From the NCBI GenBank assembly GCA_037576195.1, contig CM075104.1:25622211-25686210 (forward strand): a DNA stretch of 64,000 nt. Reading direction: 5' to 3'. The notes under the pieces are model-generated. The model worked only from the letters and a program-made list of their open reading frames with translations, did not search any database and was not told where the DNA came from. Shown here piece after piece: positions 1-13,261 of this stretch; position 1 is the first letter of the stretch, and each line of letters starts with the position of its first letter. The position numbers and the translations under genes were made by a program. This DNA is from Phytoseiulus persimilis. Its lineage: Eukaryota; Arthropoda; Arachnida; Mesostigmata; Phytoseiidae.

Positions 1-84
1 TAGAAATTAGTGAACCCTTCTTCGGAAGGAAGCGACCTAGGAAAGACAAACAACTGTACATATGATGAAGATGAAGACGTGTAG
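1..84 (+). CDS. Possible C-terminal end of a gene entering from the left (partial)
   Basis: The frame beginning right after the TAG at positions 1-3 stays open to a TAG at 82-84 and ends in an acidic tail (YDEDEDV). The TAG could be the end of a 3' splice site, making this a last coding exon. A canonical AATAAA lies downstream at 202-207, which fits a transcript end. The tract is only 26 codons, has no recognisable domain, and the upstream part is outside the window. It could equally be chance. I do not recognise a family. Confidence 0.25.
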
Positions 85-201
85 AAATTCCATCGCAGAG
101 AGAATCGCGGGGAAGTCGACGATGAGCAGGAATCCTGTACAAAGTCTCGGCGAAGCAGTGCGCTCGGCAACGACGTTTTAGAATCGTCTTATTTTGTAGA
201 A

Positions 202-207
202 AATAAA
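202..207 (+). promoter_or_regulatory. Candidate polyadenylation signal AATAAA
   Basis: AATAAA about 120 nt after the stop of the possible C-terminal exon at the left edge. It is the only reason to think a transcript ends here. Confidence 0.25.
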
Positions 208-3200
208 TTGTTGCATTGTTACCTAAATGAAACACGAGAATCGACTATTTTTCCGCCCGTCGCGGAACCTCTGGGGTGCTGGTCGCTCCACTGGTTGTTC
301 TTCTGCAAGTTGCGATACAGTCCGTGGTGCCGCTAAGCGATGAAGTGTTTTTCTTTTTCTCACGGTTCAAGCGCAGAGTGTATGTTCGGAATCGAAGCAT
401 CGCCTTCAGCGGATGGTCACCTCACGAAGTGCCGTGATCAATTGCCATCGACAAACGACCGAGTCATTGATGACAGAAACAAGTTGGTTGCTCTCGGCTC
501 CTCGTCGTCGTTCGCCTGCTTTCTGGATTATTTTCCTCCTTCTCTGATCGGGTCTTCTCATCTGGGATGTTCACGAGCGGCTCCATTGTGGATGGGGAAA
601 GCGCAATACGCACCGGCCGCTGTGACTCAGTTCGAAATTTCGCTGATCGATGTTCACTAATCAACAGCGAGCACCGACTGACCAATCGAGGAAAGATTCT
701 GACTTGTGGTGATTTGTGTTCGGATCACGACCCGTGATTCCTTCGGCGCTGAGTTCCGTTTCGATCACCGTCAAGCGCTTGGCAGAGTTCAAGAAGGAAC
801 GGAGTGTCGCCATTCCGATCGACAAGGTTCCCATGGGATGCTTTTTCAAATGTTTAGAGGCTCTCGGGGTCGAGAGGTTCAGCACAGCCTGAATGCCGAG
901 CAGGCAGCCAGCAAGCCAGCCGGGATGCATCCTGCACTTGTTGCATCCGCTAATCTGGTTTGGTTGGACAGACAGGAAACAAGAAGACGGGAAGTAGAAA
1001 TGTAGTTCTGGGGGGTTCATCATCATCATGAGCATAGGTTGGCCGCTCTGGCAACCGAGACAGACACAGGTGGTAGCGTCGACGATCTCGTAATGCTCCG
1101 AATCTATGGAATATCTTCTTGTGACGTGGTCAGAACTGTCGGTGGGCCGACTGCCTCGAGATGGCTCCGGTCGCTTCCGAGCAAAAGTTCCAACCACGTG
1201 CGATGAGACGACGGAGAGGACGATCGTGAAATGCTCGTTCCTTCTCGCGATGTCGCCCGACGAAAAACGGGCAGTATTATCGGCTCGAACATGAGCGCAT
1301 TCATCGAGGGAGCGCGGTATATGAAAAGTTTCGGCGAACGTGCGTGATGCTCAAGGTCGAACAGGCGCTGTGAAACTCTCGAGTTCCGAGAAGATGGACG
1401 CGAACGAGGCGAATCTCAAGTCTGCCTCTTCCCCGTCTACCGAAAAGACGATCCTCCGCTTCATGAAGCCAACCGTAGCTTGGGCGGCAACAGCACCTGT
1501 AACAAGTCCGCCTGACCCTCGAGCGCGTAGCGCAACAGGGACTGGATACTGTGATCGCACTATATGAGGAATATCGCTGTCGGCGGGTGAGGAATTTCAG
1601 CTTCTCGGCGAAGGGCTCGAATTCAGACATAGGGTCAGATGCCGAGACAGAGGAACAGACCGGACGAACGAGCGAATGAACGATATACGGACCGACTGGG
1701 CAGGCATGCTCGGCTCAGGAATGCGGGCTTCGGCACCAGATCGCCTAGCTGCCTGCCTGGTACTTTCATAAGACGGCGACGGATCGACAGACCTACCGAT
1801 TCGGCGACGGCCAAGAGCCGACGGCGCCCCTAAAGTCGAATGCATGCATGCCTCCTCCTCTTTCTCCTCGTTTTTCGTCTTCTCATCCTCACTCGATTGT
1901 AGCTTGGGTTTTTGTTGTCACCCAAAATTCTCAAACGCTTGCTGTCGTCGTCTCGATCCAGACTGCTACCTGGTTACATTATCTTGTGTGAACCGCTCAA
2001 AAAGTGAAACACACAGGTCCACAAACGCGGTTCGAGCCGCTCAAGCGTCTCGAGTTCGCTGGCGTCGGACCGATTGAAACGTTTCCAAAAGGCGCCGAGC
2101 GCAGGCTCGATGTCCAAAAGATCAAACTTTCCAGGAGAACGTTCTCGTGCTGGAAGTTCCCTCAGGCGCCTTCGGCGGTCATGAGAGGTTCGTCGCCGAG
2201 AGAGAGATACGGACAAATTGTAGCCATAAGACCCATGGTTACATCTGCGCCTTCAATCGCGCCGCTTCACACGGCGGAGAGGAAAACGGACCGAGCAGTA
2301 CACGGCCTGTTTAAATGGCTCACAAAGTACGGCGTGTCATGGCGCAGATCCAGCTGTCGGCCTTCCGACGGCGGCATCTGACAATTCTATGTAACACCCA
2401 GACGCAGCGACAGAGTTCGGTGGCGGCGTCGACGGCGAGAACGACATAAAGAACGACGCCAACAATGAAGTAACGATTCCGATCGTAAGCCACCCTGTAT
2501 GTAGATCCCATGGCGATGTACAACGGTCTCTGGTTTGTTTGGCGGGAATTCCAACCTCAGATCTCAACGATCGAACTCAGACTGGGAACGTTGTCGTTAT
2601 GAAGAACGATGTCGAACCGAAGTGCCGCGGTCTCCCATCGATCTGACAAGCAAGACAGGCAAACAGAAATAGTGCTGAGAACGCCGACTGACGTGGGAAC
2701 CACCGTTGGCATAGACTAAATCCTGTGATTTGTGCTTACCAGCGAATAAATTCTCACCGTTGTCCCTTGAAGGTTACGGCGCGCATTTGTCTGAAGACGT
2801 TGCAGGATCATTTCCGCTGACGACATTATCGGTTGTTTATGGCGAGCCGAGTGAGCCTCAATCGCTGGATCTCTGGAAGCGCTCGCTCGACAACGACCGC
2901 CGAAAATGGGGATAGTACGCGCCAATTGAAGCTCAGGTCGTTTCGGTTCCGTCTTCCAACTTTTCCTTCTCGGGAATCGATCTCGCGACTTCTGTTCCGT
3001 GAACTGCATTTGCGTGTAGATTCATTTTCGTCGCGCGTGATCACGTTTCAAGCCCTGTCCATGATCGTTGGAATGCCAGAGAGGAAAACAATGGGAAGCA
3101 AGTTAGTTGGAGCTTAGCCGCCGAAATTAAACAACGACTGCTCAAAGTATGTCTGAAGTTCTGCGAGGAGCCCTTGCTCGGACCGTGGCCGATTCGATCA

Positions 3201-3462
3201 CGCTGGACGCGACCACGGCAGGTTATCCTTTGCGTTCTTTCACATTATTCCGCATCGGCCAAAGTAGTGCGCCGTTCTGCTCGACTTTCAAGTCGGTTCG
3301 ACTGTTCGGTCGCTGATGGGATTGCTGCTCGGCTGGTTCAGTCGTTTCGTCGGTCGGTCGGCCGCTCCGGAGCCCTCTTCGAGTCAGGTTTTCGTCGCGT
3401 CGTGTGAATCCATCTCGTTCTCAGCGAATGCACCAACGGTCTCTTCTCTCTACAAAAGGTTT

Positions 3463-3490
3463 CACACACACACACACACTCACACACATC
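3463..3490. repeat. (CA)n microsatellite
   Basis: A short, slightly interrupted run of CA dinucleotides, read directly from the sequence. It has no coding implication. Confidence 0.85.
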
Positions 3491-4571
3491 GACGAGAAAA
3501 AGAAAGCTCCCTCTCCGAATATCGACTTTGAAACAAACAGAAGCTCAGCGAACTTCGACCAAATCTCTTTCACACAGAATATCTGGAATCCAAACGTTTA
3601 CCGTTGGAGTCCAGTGAGAGCTTCTTGATAATTCGATCGGGGCATCTTGTTTCACAATATAATGCGCGCAGTGATGGATTCCATCCTGATTTATATCGGT
3701 CCCGAGCGAGACAGATCGATTAAGCGCACCAACGGCTAGATCGCCGCGGTAAAATTAACGATTATTAGACCGGCGATCTGGAGAGGAAAAATACATGCGA
3801 TACCAGTCAATCTCCCACACTGATGTCGGTCATGCATCGCTGCACGATCGTTGTGTTAGGAATACACGTGGAAGGAAACGAGTGTGATAGAGTTTCACAA
3901 CGAACTTTCCTAGATGAGAGTTTGATCCATTGGGAAGAGCGGTGGAGGAGAAAGAGCTGCCAGGGGAGGTGGGGGACATGGAATGGGTACTTGGACCGGC
4001 TAGGTGGTATGCGCTGCCACACATTCGTTGATGTCAGAGGCGATGCTGTTGGTGGGCTCGTGGGATGATCCCCGAGCGAGCTGGCGAGCGAGCGCGGTGC
4101 CGCGACCACCAGTGAGCGGGCGAGCAACGAACCGAAGGTAACGGTCGCCTGGCTGTGAGAGCGAGCCCGAGCTCGAGTACTCCGGTGGGAACATTAAATA
4201 CCCGTCTCCTGTTCCGCCGTTTAAAGTTCGAATCGGAATCTCAAAACACTAGCACCGAGCGAGGAGCCGTTCGGCAGCCGAACAAGTGTCGAACATGACA
4301 CGGGCCGAGTTGATCAAGTCCTGCACCCGACGGCGGGAAAAGCGCTTCCAATGACTGGGGGATACCGAGGGGAGGGACTCTATCGAGGGCATCGTTCGGG
4401 AGGTTTGGCCTCACTGATCCAGTTTCGAGGTAATATCCGAGACAGCAGAGTTTTTGATCGGAAACTGCTACCATGGCAACGGTTCGTATCTATTCTGGTA
4501 CTCGATGCCCGATCTGGGACAATCCTGATCATCTTCCCGTAATCTCGGGCATCCCCGAAGGCATGCAGAGT

Positions 4572-4913
4572 TCATCGAATGATCCATCCTGATATCCTTT
4601 CTTGTGGCGCACACCACCATGGTATTACCCGACCACCACTGGAAATGTTCATGTACAAAGAACTCGAACGGATACAAAGATTTCCCTGATGGTCAAGATT
4701 CCACTCTATCATGTCCAATCGTGTGAAGTTCTCCAATGTACTACAATCGCTCGCACATAGATTCACCTCGAGCTGAAACCTCTCGATTATTTCTGATTGT
4801 GTGCTCGAGCGGTGAGGGATGGCAACACTAAATGCCGAGAGTGGTTGGATGTCGTCGATCGGTGAGAATGGCATGCCGTTCCCACCTGTTTTTTGCTTGT
4901 ATCCGAAAATCAT
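4572..4913 (-). CDS. Hypothetical protein, 113 codons, unconfirmed
   Basis: This minus-strand frame starts at a genuine ATG (4911-4913) and runs 113 codons. Its amino-acid composition is more protein-like than the shadow frames around it: moderate Arg, spread hydrophobics, four Cys. A possible splice acceptor (TTTCCAG) lies inside its 3' half, so if real it may be one exon of a larger gene rather than a whole protein. There is no signal peptide, transmembrane segment or recognisable domain, and neighbouring sequence offers no context. A chance ORF remains as likely as a real one. Confidence 0.2.
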   Translation of the reverse strand: MIFGYKQKTGGNGMPFSPIDDIQPLSAFSVAIPHRSSTQSEIIERFQLEVNLCASDCSTLENFTRLDMIEWNLDHQGNLCIRSSSLYMNISSGGRVIPWWCAPQERISGWIIR

Positions 4914-7900
4914 TTAATACTCGCAGAGCAGCTCGGCACCGCCATCCGGTTCACCGCTGAGAACTCCATCCAGTGAGACAAAAAGAGATAGAGAGGAACA
5001 CAGAGAGCGAGCAGGCACTCAACTGCTCTCAACGGAAGTTCATAAGCAAGTGCAGCAGCATTCGAAATCATCCTCGTCCTCTTCAACACGATCGGATGCA
5101 CTGATTCAGCCAGTTTTTATGTCTAGAAACATTCACCGGCAGTCACCTTCCACCTGAGCGGGACGCTGCACCTGCATATCTTCGCAGTCATATAAGCAAG
5201 TCATATAACCAGAAGCGTTACGTGCGGCGGAGTATCGGCCATATCTGAGTGATTGCCTGAAATCAATCTCTGCTCGGCATTGAACCGGACCATTCCGATA
5301 ACATCTCCCCCTGGGCCTGGAACGTCGGGTGGAAGTGTCACACGGTTCCCAACATAGTTTCATGTTTTCCTATCGCTTGAGTGGAGCAAGCTTTGCGTTC
5401 TCCAGGTTAGCTTCCGCTCCCAGCAAAAGCAGACAGCGCTCGAGCCCGTGGTCTGCAGTTGATGTTGGCGGCGACCGCGGCTGATTCTCAGGCTTTCGCT
5501 TCAGAGCGGGTGGATCGCTTCGAGAAAATTTCTCACGCTTCCCAGAGAGTGACTCGTCCAGAGCAGCCAAGAGATATGATCAAACGTTCCATTTGCTACC
5601 TTGGCGATTACTTGGTTCTCATGTCTTTCTCCCGCGTTGGTTTGAACGAGTGCTCGTCTACTTGATCTTCTGAGAGGAGTTTCACTTTACTCCGCTTCGT
5701 GTGAGCTGAGGTGCGGCAGTGATTTTGAGAACCTTCAGTTAAAGACGGCCAAGGATTCGTTGACGAAGAGCAACGCGGAAGATATTCTTTTAACTTGAGT
5801 GTTGGAAACGATGGAATCTCGTCTCAGGATCTCGACTCGAAAAACTCCATGGAGCTCTCAGTACGTGGCTCCGTTTGACACGACCGCTCCAGAGGTGGGT
5901 TTTCGAGAAAGCCCACTCGGTTCGAGGCTTCTGAGCCTTGAGAGCAAAGTCTGTGTTCGCTCCGACCTCCGCCACTAGAGTTAGTTTCCTCCAAGAGCGA
6001 GCAGAGAGGACGAAGAAGAAGACAGCTCGGAAGAGCGGATGGAGGAGGAGGAGAGAAATAGAGGATTTCTCTCTACACTTTTCTTCCTGGTTCTCACACT
6101 AGGCACCAGTCTCTTGTTGGTTGGAGACAGGTTGCGCTGAGAGTGCTGCTGCAGGGGCCACAACCAGCCGCGGCGATGAAACTGGTGCGGACGAGAACGT
6201 CGAGTCATTGCTCTTCGCGAGGAAGTGAAACCTATGAGAAACTTTGGTTTTTTCTCTCCGTCAACCTGGCTCGGATGTGGGTGACCCCTACGCGGACTTC
6301 CGCGACGACAGTTGATCATCCCCGGCTGTTTATGGAGACATCGGTCAGAGCCCTGTTCGACATTCTAACCTTCTTCCTGGTGACCAATCGGCGGAGATGT
6401 TCATTGCTCCCGGACGGCCATTGTTCCCATCGAGATTCCGTGAGGACTCTTTGAGCGGGCTGAGCGATCAAGATGAGCTGTGGATTTCTGTCTCGATTCT
6501 CGAATACAGTAGGATAAGTCTCGTTTCAGCTCCGGGGGGCAGGCCAGAACCTATGACGGCATTGCTTGACACGAGAATCCGCTGCCTGCACATCCCGCTC
6601 AACGCGGTGGAGACGCGAATCGGTCTCTAGAGGCATCGGAACAACGGCGATGACAACGGGTTCGATGACTTTCGCCGAGATCGAAACGAGAATCCCGGGC
6701 GGTGAATTCAGGCTTGGGTGAAGATATGCCATGCTCATTTTCGCTCCATTAGACGTTGATGATATCCAATATGTCGAAGACACGTTAGTGAAAGCCAGTA
6801 TGAAATCATGGATCGATGTTATTTTCGCCGCGAGATAATTGCCAAGATGGAGAAGTCGCGATAGCATCACTGAAGATCAAATGATCGTGGATAAATCAGA
6901 TTCTAAGAGGCACTTTGGTTCCTGGCAGTTTGAGCCAGAAACTGTCGTTGAGGAGACGATGTATCTCGTAATTGTTTACACAAATACGAGCCAAGCATGG
7001 GTAGCGAGATGAAGTGGCGTGACTTCGACGGCGCGACTGGCTCTTGGCCGAACCTGGTCCTATGTCCTTCATGATACAGCGAACGGTCGCTTCCGATTAA
7101 CGACCATTTGCGCTTTGATTTGTGGCTGCTCGTCACCGAGCACTTCGGAAGTTTCCCAGCAACGGCCCGGAGAACAGCTCCGCTCAGCTCTTTCCAAACC
7201 TCCACGATGCCAATACGACCAATTTCTGAGCCCGTCGAGCTCTAGCCCGTATGGAACTCTGGTCTTTCCTACGGTTGCTCGTTGCGCTCCCTGCTCGCAA
7301 CGGAATCGGAAGATGACTTCTCAGTTAGGGGACTTTTTGTTTCTTCCAGACCCACATTGTGCCTTCGACGCAGTTCTTTGAGCCAATTATAAACACTCTC
7401 GGAGCCTTGAATTTCCTTTCACACGCTTACATAACGCTCGCATAACGAAAATAACTGGAGCACGTCTGGCGACACAGACGCAGAAAAGTGGGTCAGGTTT
7501 ACATGGGTACTGCTAGTGAGAGAAATCAGGTTAGCTATCGCTTGAGAATATGCTTAGGAACAGAAGAAGCAGCCTTTACCGACACCAGCCACAGCAGGTA
7601 GGCTGCTTGGCTGGCTGGCTGGCCCCAGAACTCTCAATGAGAGACTCTCATGAATGAGCGTAGTGCACGATGACGACTACAACGACGACGACGCTCCGCG
7701 ACCCTACAATGAACATCCTCCAGGAGGCCTAGTGCAGAAGTGAATTGTTGCGAACAAAAAAAGCTGCTACCGACTCAACCTGATCGGACAATGACCATGG
7801 GAAGAATCTTTTCTCAATATTTCCCCACCAAACCCCGCTGACGAAAGAAGCGTCACAGGTTGATCCTTTGATTCACGGCGTTTACTTCGCATTTTCCGCC

Positions 7901-8914
7901 ATGATTCCCTGTTTTTCTCACCGATCACGGATCAAAATTGTTGTGTTCGTGAGTTCGGCACAAACACATAGCGACCGCTGGAGAGATACCAGTGCGGAGG
8001 GAATACGAGATGTTCGATTGCGGCTGATACCGAAAATTAGCGGTCCTTCTCGTGAAGTTGTCTTCTGACGCTACATCATGACAGCCCGCTTCATTGCACC
8101 ATCCGGCCAAAGCCAACACGCTCGAGCCACATGATTCGTCACCGCATTCCTCCTTCATTCAATCTTGTGAATCGGTTCTTCCTGGCGATATTATTGTAGA
8201 GCAGAGCTACAAGTACTGAGTGTTTTTACACAAGTGTGTGATTCACACAATGTTTCGGATTTCCCACAAGAGAGACGCGCCACAGAGTGAGGAGCAATCT
8301 TGAGTCGGCTGGATATTGGCACCCGTGGATGAGAATATGCATATCCTCCGGAAAAGAGTCGAACTCCTCGGAGTGTTGGCTCCAAGTTCCTAGATTGCTC
8401 TCGGTTGAGAGCTGCAGTTGGAATTTGTGAAGCTCCTTCGTTTACTTTCCCAACCAAGAGTAACGCTCCGTTTGGTTCCTCTCCTGTGTTTCCCCGGTCA
8501 AACGCTTTCGCCCATCTTGAATCCGGCCATCTGTGGATTCTCGGAGAATAATAAACGAGGAAAGAGGACCCCGATGACAGAAAACGGCGACAATAGGGAG
8601 ATCAATGGTGCAACCCAAAACTCTTCTCGTGCTCAAGCTCAACCTCTTTTTCCGCGTTCTACACAAGATTGAACCTTTCGCATCCTTCGACGGGTAGTTC
8701 CCGCCCTCCATGCTCAGGATTCAGCTCCTTGAGTCGATCATTGACGCTCCCAGTTGGATCGTTGCTGCTATCCTTGAGATTCCTGTGGGAGCTGCGTCCT
8801 GCTTCATCGCAAAAAAGTCATCCACACTCGGATAACAGTACACAGGTACAGTGGCAAAGAAAACAACAAGAGATCTCACTTTCGAGCCGGAAGCTCAGGA
8901 GCGAGGCATCGCCT

Positions 8915-10231
8915 CTAGCGCTTTATTTCATGTATTGCTCGGTGTCGGAAGGCCGGAGATTCAAAATTCCCCGTTATGGGAGTCTCCCTCTGCTCCGTAC
9001 TCGCTGCCTTGAACTTCTTGCTCATCGTCGTTTCAAAAATGGCATCATCCTCAGTGCCGTCAAGCGCATTGAATATGCCCGTTCCTTTGAGATACTTGGT
9101 TGTGATCCTTCCGTCGATGCCATCCCTAGATCGTTTCACCCATCACTCACCGATGCTTGGTTTCTTGATTCTGCCGGACGGGCAAAGCTGCGTCCTGGCT
9201 GACCAAATCCACCGCCTCCAGTTTTCCCTCATTAGATCTTTGAACGGCTTGTTGATCGAAACATCGAGGGGCTACAATCGCGATGTGAGACCGCCGGGAA
9301 AAACTGCCAAACGAGTCCCCATATCAGCTGCAATTTGCTTTGTTCTGTCAGTCACGTGGGCACGAAACTAGTCGAGTACAAGGAGAGACTTCCGTTATTT
9401 GGATTGATCCAGACGACGAGCCTGGACTTTCTTGAACCAAATCCACATGCCTCCTCGGTCCACCAGCCTTTCGGGTGAAGGTGAACCACAACACCTTCCG
9501 GAATCATTTCTTTCGGCATGGTTTTCCTCTCGAAAATGAGCATCGGTGCCAGCTCCACTCCGTTTGCGCAGCAAGTCAAGACGGCGGTGTAGTGGTTCTC
9601 CTCATTTATCGTCGTCCTGACGAGCACCGTCTTGTCTCGTTTCATGTGAATCGTTCTGTTCCGAGGCGGATTGAGGAACAGCGGCGTTTCATTCATGTTA
9701 GCGATAAGGCCGAGGTCGAAGTCAAACCGCCGACGCTCTTCGATCACGAATCGGTGGAATTCGATGATTGTCCTCATAAGCACCAGGGAGTCGCTGCGCA
9801 AGCTTTGTACTACTCCTCATATACAGATCTTCTCGTCTCATGAAACGAGGGCACCAGCTGAATGTACTTGCGGAATCCGCAGCGGTCTTCCTTGCCCCTG
9901 CGGATCGCACAGATGGAAACAGCCAAACCCGCCGACCTCTGATTGACAAGTCAGGGTTTCACCGCAGTCTCAAGCTCCGGCCATCTCTTCTTCTCTCTTC
10001 TCAGGGCCCTCTTCCTCCTTGGGGTGTCGGCGGGAATACCTTCTTTCTGTCTCAATTTGCAGATCATTTTTTTCGTCGGCGGTGATCCGAACGACCTCTC
10101 CGCAGAACGGTTGCCATTCAGTCTCGCGAATTCGTTACCATCAGCTTGGAGGCAACCTGGTAAGAATTTCCCCTGTGTGCACCATCAAGAATCTCCACTT
10201 TTCTCACGAGTTTTGCGGTCAAAGTGAGCTC
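8915..10231 (-). pseudogene. Decayed pogo/Tigger-type DNA transposase (jerky/CENP-B-like)
   Basis: Read in pieces on the minus strand, this is a pogo-superfamily transposase. In order: an HTH (Psq-type) segment around 10230-10130 (ELTLTAK...ILDG...YQVASKL); a CENP-B-type second DNA-binding part with PELETAV, NQRSAGLAVS and FMRRE...LAQRLP around 10000-9780; then the DDE core with NETPLFLNPP, a possible LVLD/FRAH motif, and GGLTSRL followed by PLDVSINKPFK. It is dead. The frame shifts repeatedly (for example near 9775 and 9390). TAG interrupts the LVLD/FRAH motif at 9368-9370 and the GGLTSRL/PLDV motif at 9272-9274, where Gln is expected. The first catalytic Asp of the usual MDETP motif reads Asn. 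Terminal inverted repeats were not found. The 5' end abuts a LINE. Confidence 0.8.
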
Positions 10232-10259
10232 GCAGTTAAACTTCTGCGCAGTGAGGTCT

Positions 10260-12845
10260 CTCTCCGCGCTAACCACGCGACGCTGGCTGCGCGCCAAATT
10301 CAAATTCTCAACGTTCTCAAAGCAATTGGAGACTCGAGTCAGATCAATGAGATCGACAACATATGGGGCTCTGATAGACACCGTTAGAACCGATAACCAA
10401 ATCCACCGAACTCGTGAATCTCGACACGAAACAAAAAGTGTTCTCCACTGAGTTATCGCACTTGACGAGAATCAGACGAGAGCAAAATCGTGCGTGGAGA
10501 AAAGCGCGACACACCGGTGAGGAAGAAGTCGAAGCGAGACAACGATACAGAGCGGCTCAAGAGGCAGTTCGTACCGAAGTCAATCGGTTGCTACACATTA
10601 GAGATCGAAGAATATACGATCGGATAATGAAAGCGCCCAGACAAGCCGAGTCGAGAGCTTTCTGGGATTACATGAAAAGGAATGAAAGAAAAAATCCAGA
10701 AGGAATGCGAGTAGTAGATGAAAGCGGTAGCATAATCCAAGATCAGGATATGAAAAGCCATCTCACGAAAGTAGCCAACACCCTTCTTGGAGCACCAACA
10801 GATAGAAACGAAACCATCAAGGTGCACATTTCTCTCAAGACCCCCGGCAGAACTCCTCGTGACTGAATCTGAGGTAAAAGCCACCCTGGCCAACATATCT
10901 CAGAAGTCAGCAACAGTACCAGACAAGATACCGGCTGGAATCCTCAAAGAGTTGGAAGATGTTGGATATGGATATATATCCAACGAATTCAATTTGATTC
11001 TTGGAGGCATCCACGAAGTGCCGACTGAATGGAGAAAGGGAAGAGTCTCACTGCTGGGAAAACCGAATTCTGTAGGAGGGAATCTATCCACATACCGACC
11101 CATAACGGTATCCGACGTCCTGTATAGAGTATTCACCAAAATATTGGGAAGACATATACAGACATGGGCCGAGGAAACCGACCAGCTGTCAGAGATGCAG
11201 AATGGGTTCAGAAGGAATCGACGAGGTGAGGATAACATGTTCATCCTGACATCCGCGATAGAAACTGCGAGATACCAAAAGGAAGGTCTCATATGCGTAT
11301 TTCTCGATGCCACCAAAGCATACGATCGGCCGCAGCTATGGCAAATCCTAGAGGAAAGGGGGATGTGCTCGGCACTCATCGAGCTCATGCGACACCTGTA
11401 CGAAGAAACCTCCATCTTCTTAAGACAGGGGGGATCATACCTCCAAGGAAGTACCCGTAACGGTCAGGCTTCGTCAAGGATGTCCTATGTCACCTATCCT
11501 ATTTAGCCTATACATCGCAGACCTAGAAAAAAAACTCCTGAAGACGGGGGTTGGTTTCAGATTTGCGAAAAAAGGAAGTTTCTGGCATGTGAGGGAAAAG
11601 GAGTTCACCACGATTCCTGCTTTGTTGTTCGCAGACGATTTGCTCCTCATGACGAGCAACACGAGGAATATGAGAACTCTTCTAGAGGTGACATCCAAAT
11701 TTGGAGACGAGAGGTCAATCAGATTTAACCCTCTGAAGAGCGGAGTGATGGTATTTCAACCATCCTCAACAGATCAAAATCCAAATCGAGACCTACAGAT
11801 ACAAGGGAAGTCAATACTTATGGTTGAATCCTATAAGTACTTGGGGATCGAAATTTCGGCCGAAAAAGATTACTTATCCCAACACTGGAACAAGCTGATG
11901 GACAAGACCAACACGGCGATCAAAAGACTCAATGCGAGGACTCTTTGGAGCTTCAACATGTTTGAAGTATCCAAAATTCTTTGGAAAGCAACCGCAATAG
12001 CACAACTGACCCACTGCAATGGAGTGATTGTCATGCCTAGAAGGCTGAGAAACCTCATTGAAGTCAGACAAAGAGACGCGGGCAAGTGGGCCATGGGCAT
12101 ACCACACTCCACCGTATCGAAAGGAGTTTATTGAGGGAGAACTAAGGTGGTCCTCCTTCGATGCCATGGAGACCATCAGCAAAATCATATATTTCGAGAG
12201 AGTGAAACAGATGGATCCACCCAGATGGCCCAGAATAGTACTCACAGCAACTGAGATAACAAACACAAAAGTGAAGGCAATGGAGAGACTCAGAAGTTTG
12301 AGAACCCAGTATGACCTTGAAGATCTCAAGCCTGACCAGAAATAAGCAAAACAAACCAATGTGGAACATGTTCCGCAAAGAACTCAAAACGAGAGTGCGG
12401 GATAAGTTGGACTTCATATGGAGACGGAAAATGGAATACAGATCCACATTGACTGTTTATCGACAGTTCAAAGAGACTCGAGGTCTCGAGAGGGAACTAT
12501 ACGATAACTCGCGGGGCAGTCGGTTATTGGCGCTAGCCAGAGCAGGAATGCTCAACACCAAGAGCCGACAAAACTCCCGAGACCCTTCCATAGACATGAA
12601 ATGCGCTCGATGTGGAGCCCCGGAAACCGACAAACATGTCATTCTGGAATGCGAGGAAGGAAAATACTCCCAGACGGAATTCGCGCACCGACTAGGACTT
12701 AACCCTGATTCAACAGCGAGGAACCTGAGAAGGACGATGACTATCCTAAGGCGATGGGAGAACAACGAACTATGATCTGTGAACGCGATACAATTCACCC
12801 CTGAAATGAAAGGGAACATATGTGCATATGTAAGGTCCAATAAAA
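10260..12845 (+). mobile_element. 5'-truncated, frameshifted non-LTR retrotransposon (LINE) with reverse transcriptase
   Basis: The plus strand encodes, in five or six frame-shifted pieces, the C-terminal two thirds of a LINE ORF2. First comes a linker rich in Arg/Glu (about 10284-10860) of the kind found between endonuclease and RT. RT blocks follow: STYRPITVSDVLYRVFTKI near 11090, NGFRRNRR near 11210, VFLDATKAYD near 11300, RLRQGCPMSPILFS near 11465-11505, and the catalytic FADDLLL near 11628-11645. The C-terminal zinc-knuckle-like motif CARCGAPETDKHVILEC lies near 12600-12652. The apurinic endonuclease domain is missing, so the copy is 5' truncated. Frameshifts lie near 10378, 10840, 11440, 12120 and 12330. 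The element probably ends just after AATAAAATC at about 12840. The clade is not resolved by eye. The copy is non-functional. Confidence 0.9.
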
Positions 12846-13260
12846 TCAAATCACGTATGTTCATCAGATGAGACGCAACCCAAATTTTGATACCGACTCT
12901 TCAGAAAAAGGTGCGTCTCCATCGCCGGATTTCACGGTATGTCACAGGACTTCCCGTTTTCCGGTCGCAACGAGCACGGTTCTCGTGCCTCCTTGGCGCG
13001 ACATCCTACCCAATATGAGTACTAACCTATGTTATTCGTAAGTTTACATCCGAATGAAAGGAAGCCGAAAGTTCGTCCGATTGATATGAACTCCGGATAT
13101 ACAAAATTTCGAATATGAATACTGATTTGTTCCCATTCATACATACACCAGCCGGCCTTCGGCCGAGCGGAGTCGGCCGCGCTGCGCGCGGTTGGACGGC
13201 GCTCCCTGCCACCGAGGCACTCTCCTCTCTCTTCACTGGGTCAGCATTATGATTTTTGAA
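12846..13260. other. Spacer with a CpG-dense palindromic patch
   Basis: No gene seen. Around 13150-13205 there is a short, very GC- and CpG-rich patch with several overlapping perfect palindromes (for example GCCGGCCTTCGGCCG and CGCGCTGCGCGCG), standing out from its surroundings. It could fold into a hairpin or mark the end of an unrecognised element. Confidence 0.5.
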
Positions 13261-13261
13261 A

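Larger units (their letters stand above)
208..8914. other. Long region without a supported gene
   Basis: Open frames exist on both strands, but most start at non-ATG codons, are rich in Arg and Ser as expected of chance frames, and show no family motif. Two stretches look slightly more coding-like: a plus-strand frame at about 1002-1205 with a His-rich start, and a minus-strand ATG frame at 4572-4913 listed separately. A CA microsatellite lies near 3463-3490. I see no transposon, RNA gene or conserved domain here. Confidence 0.4.
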
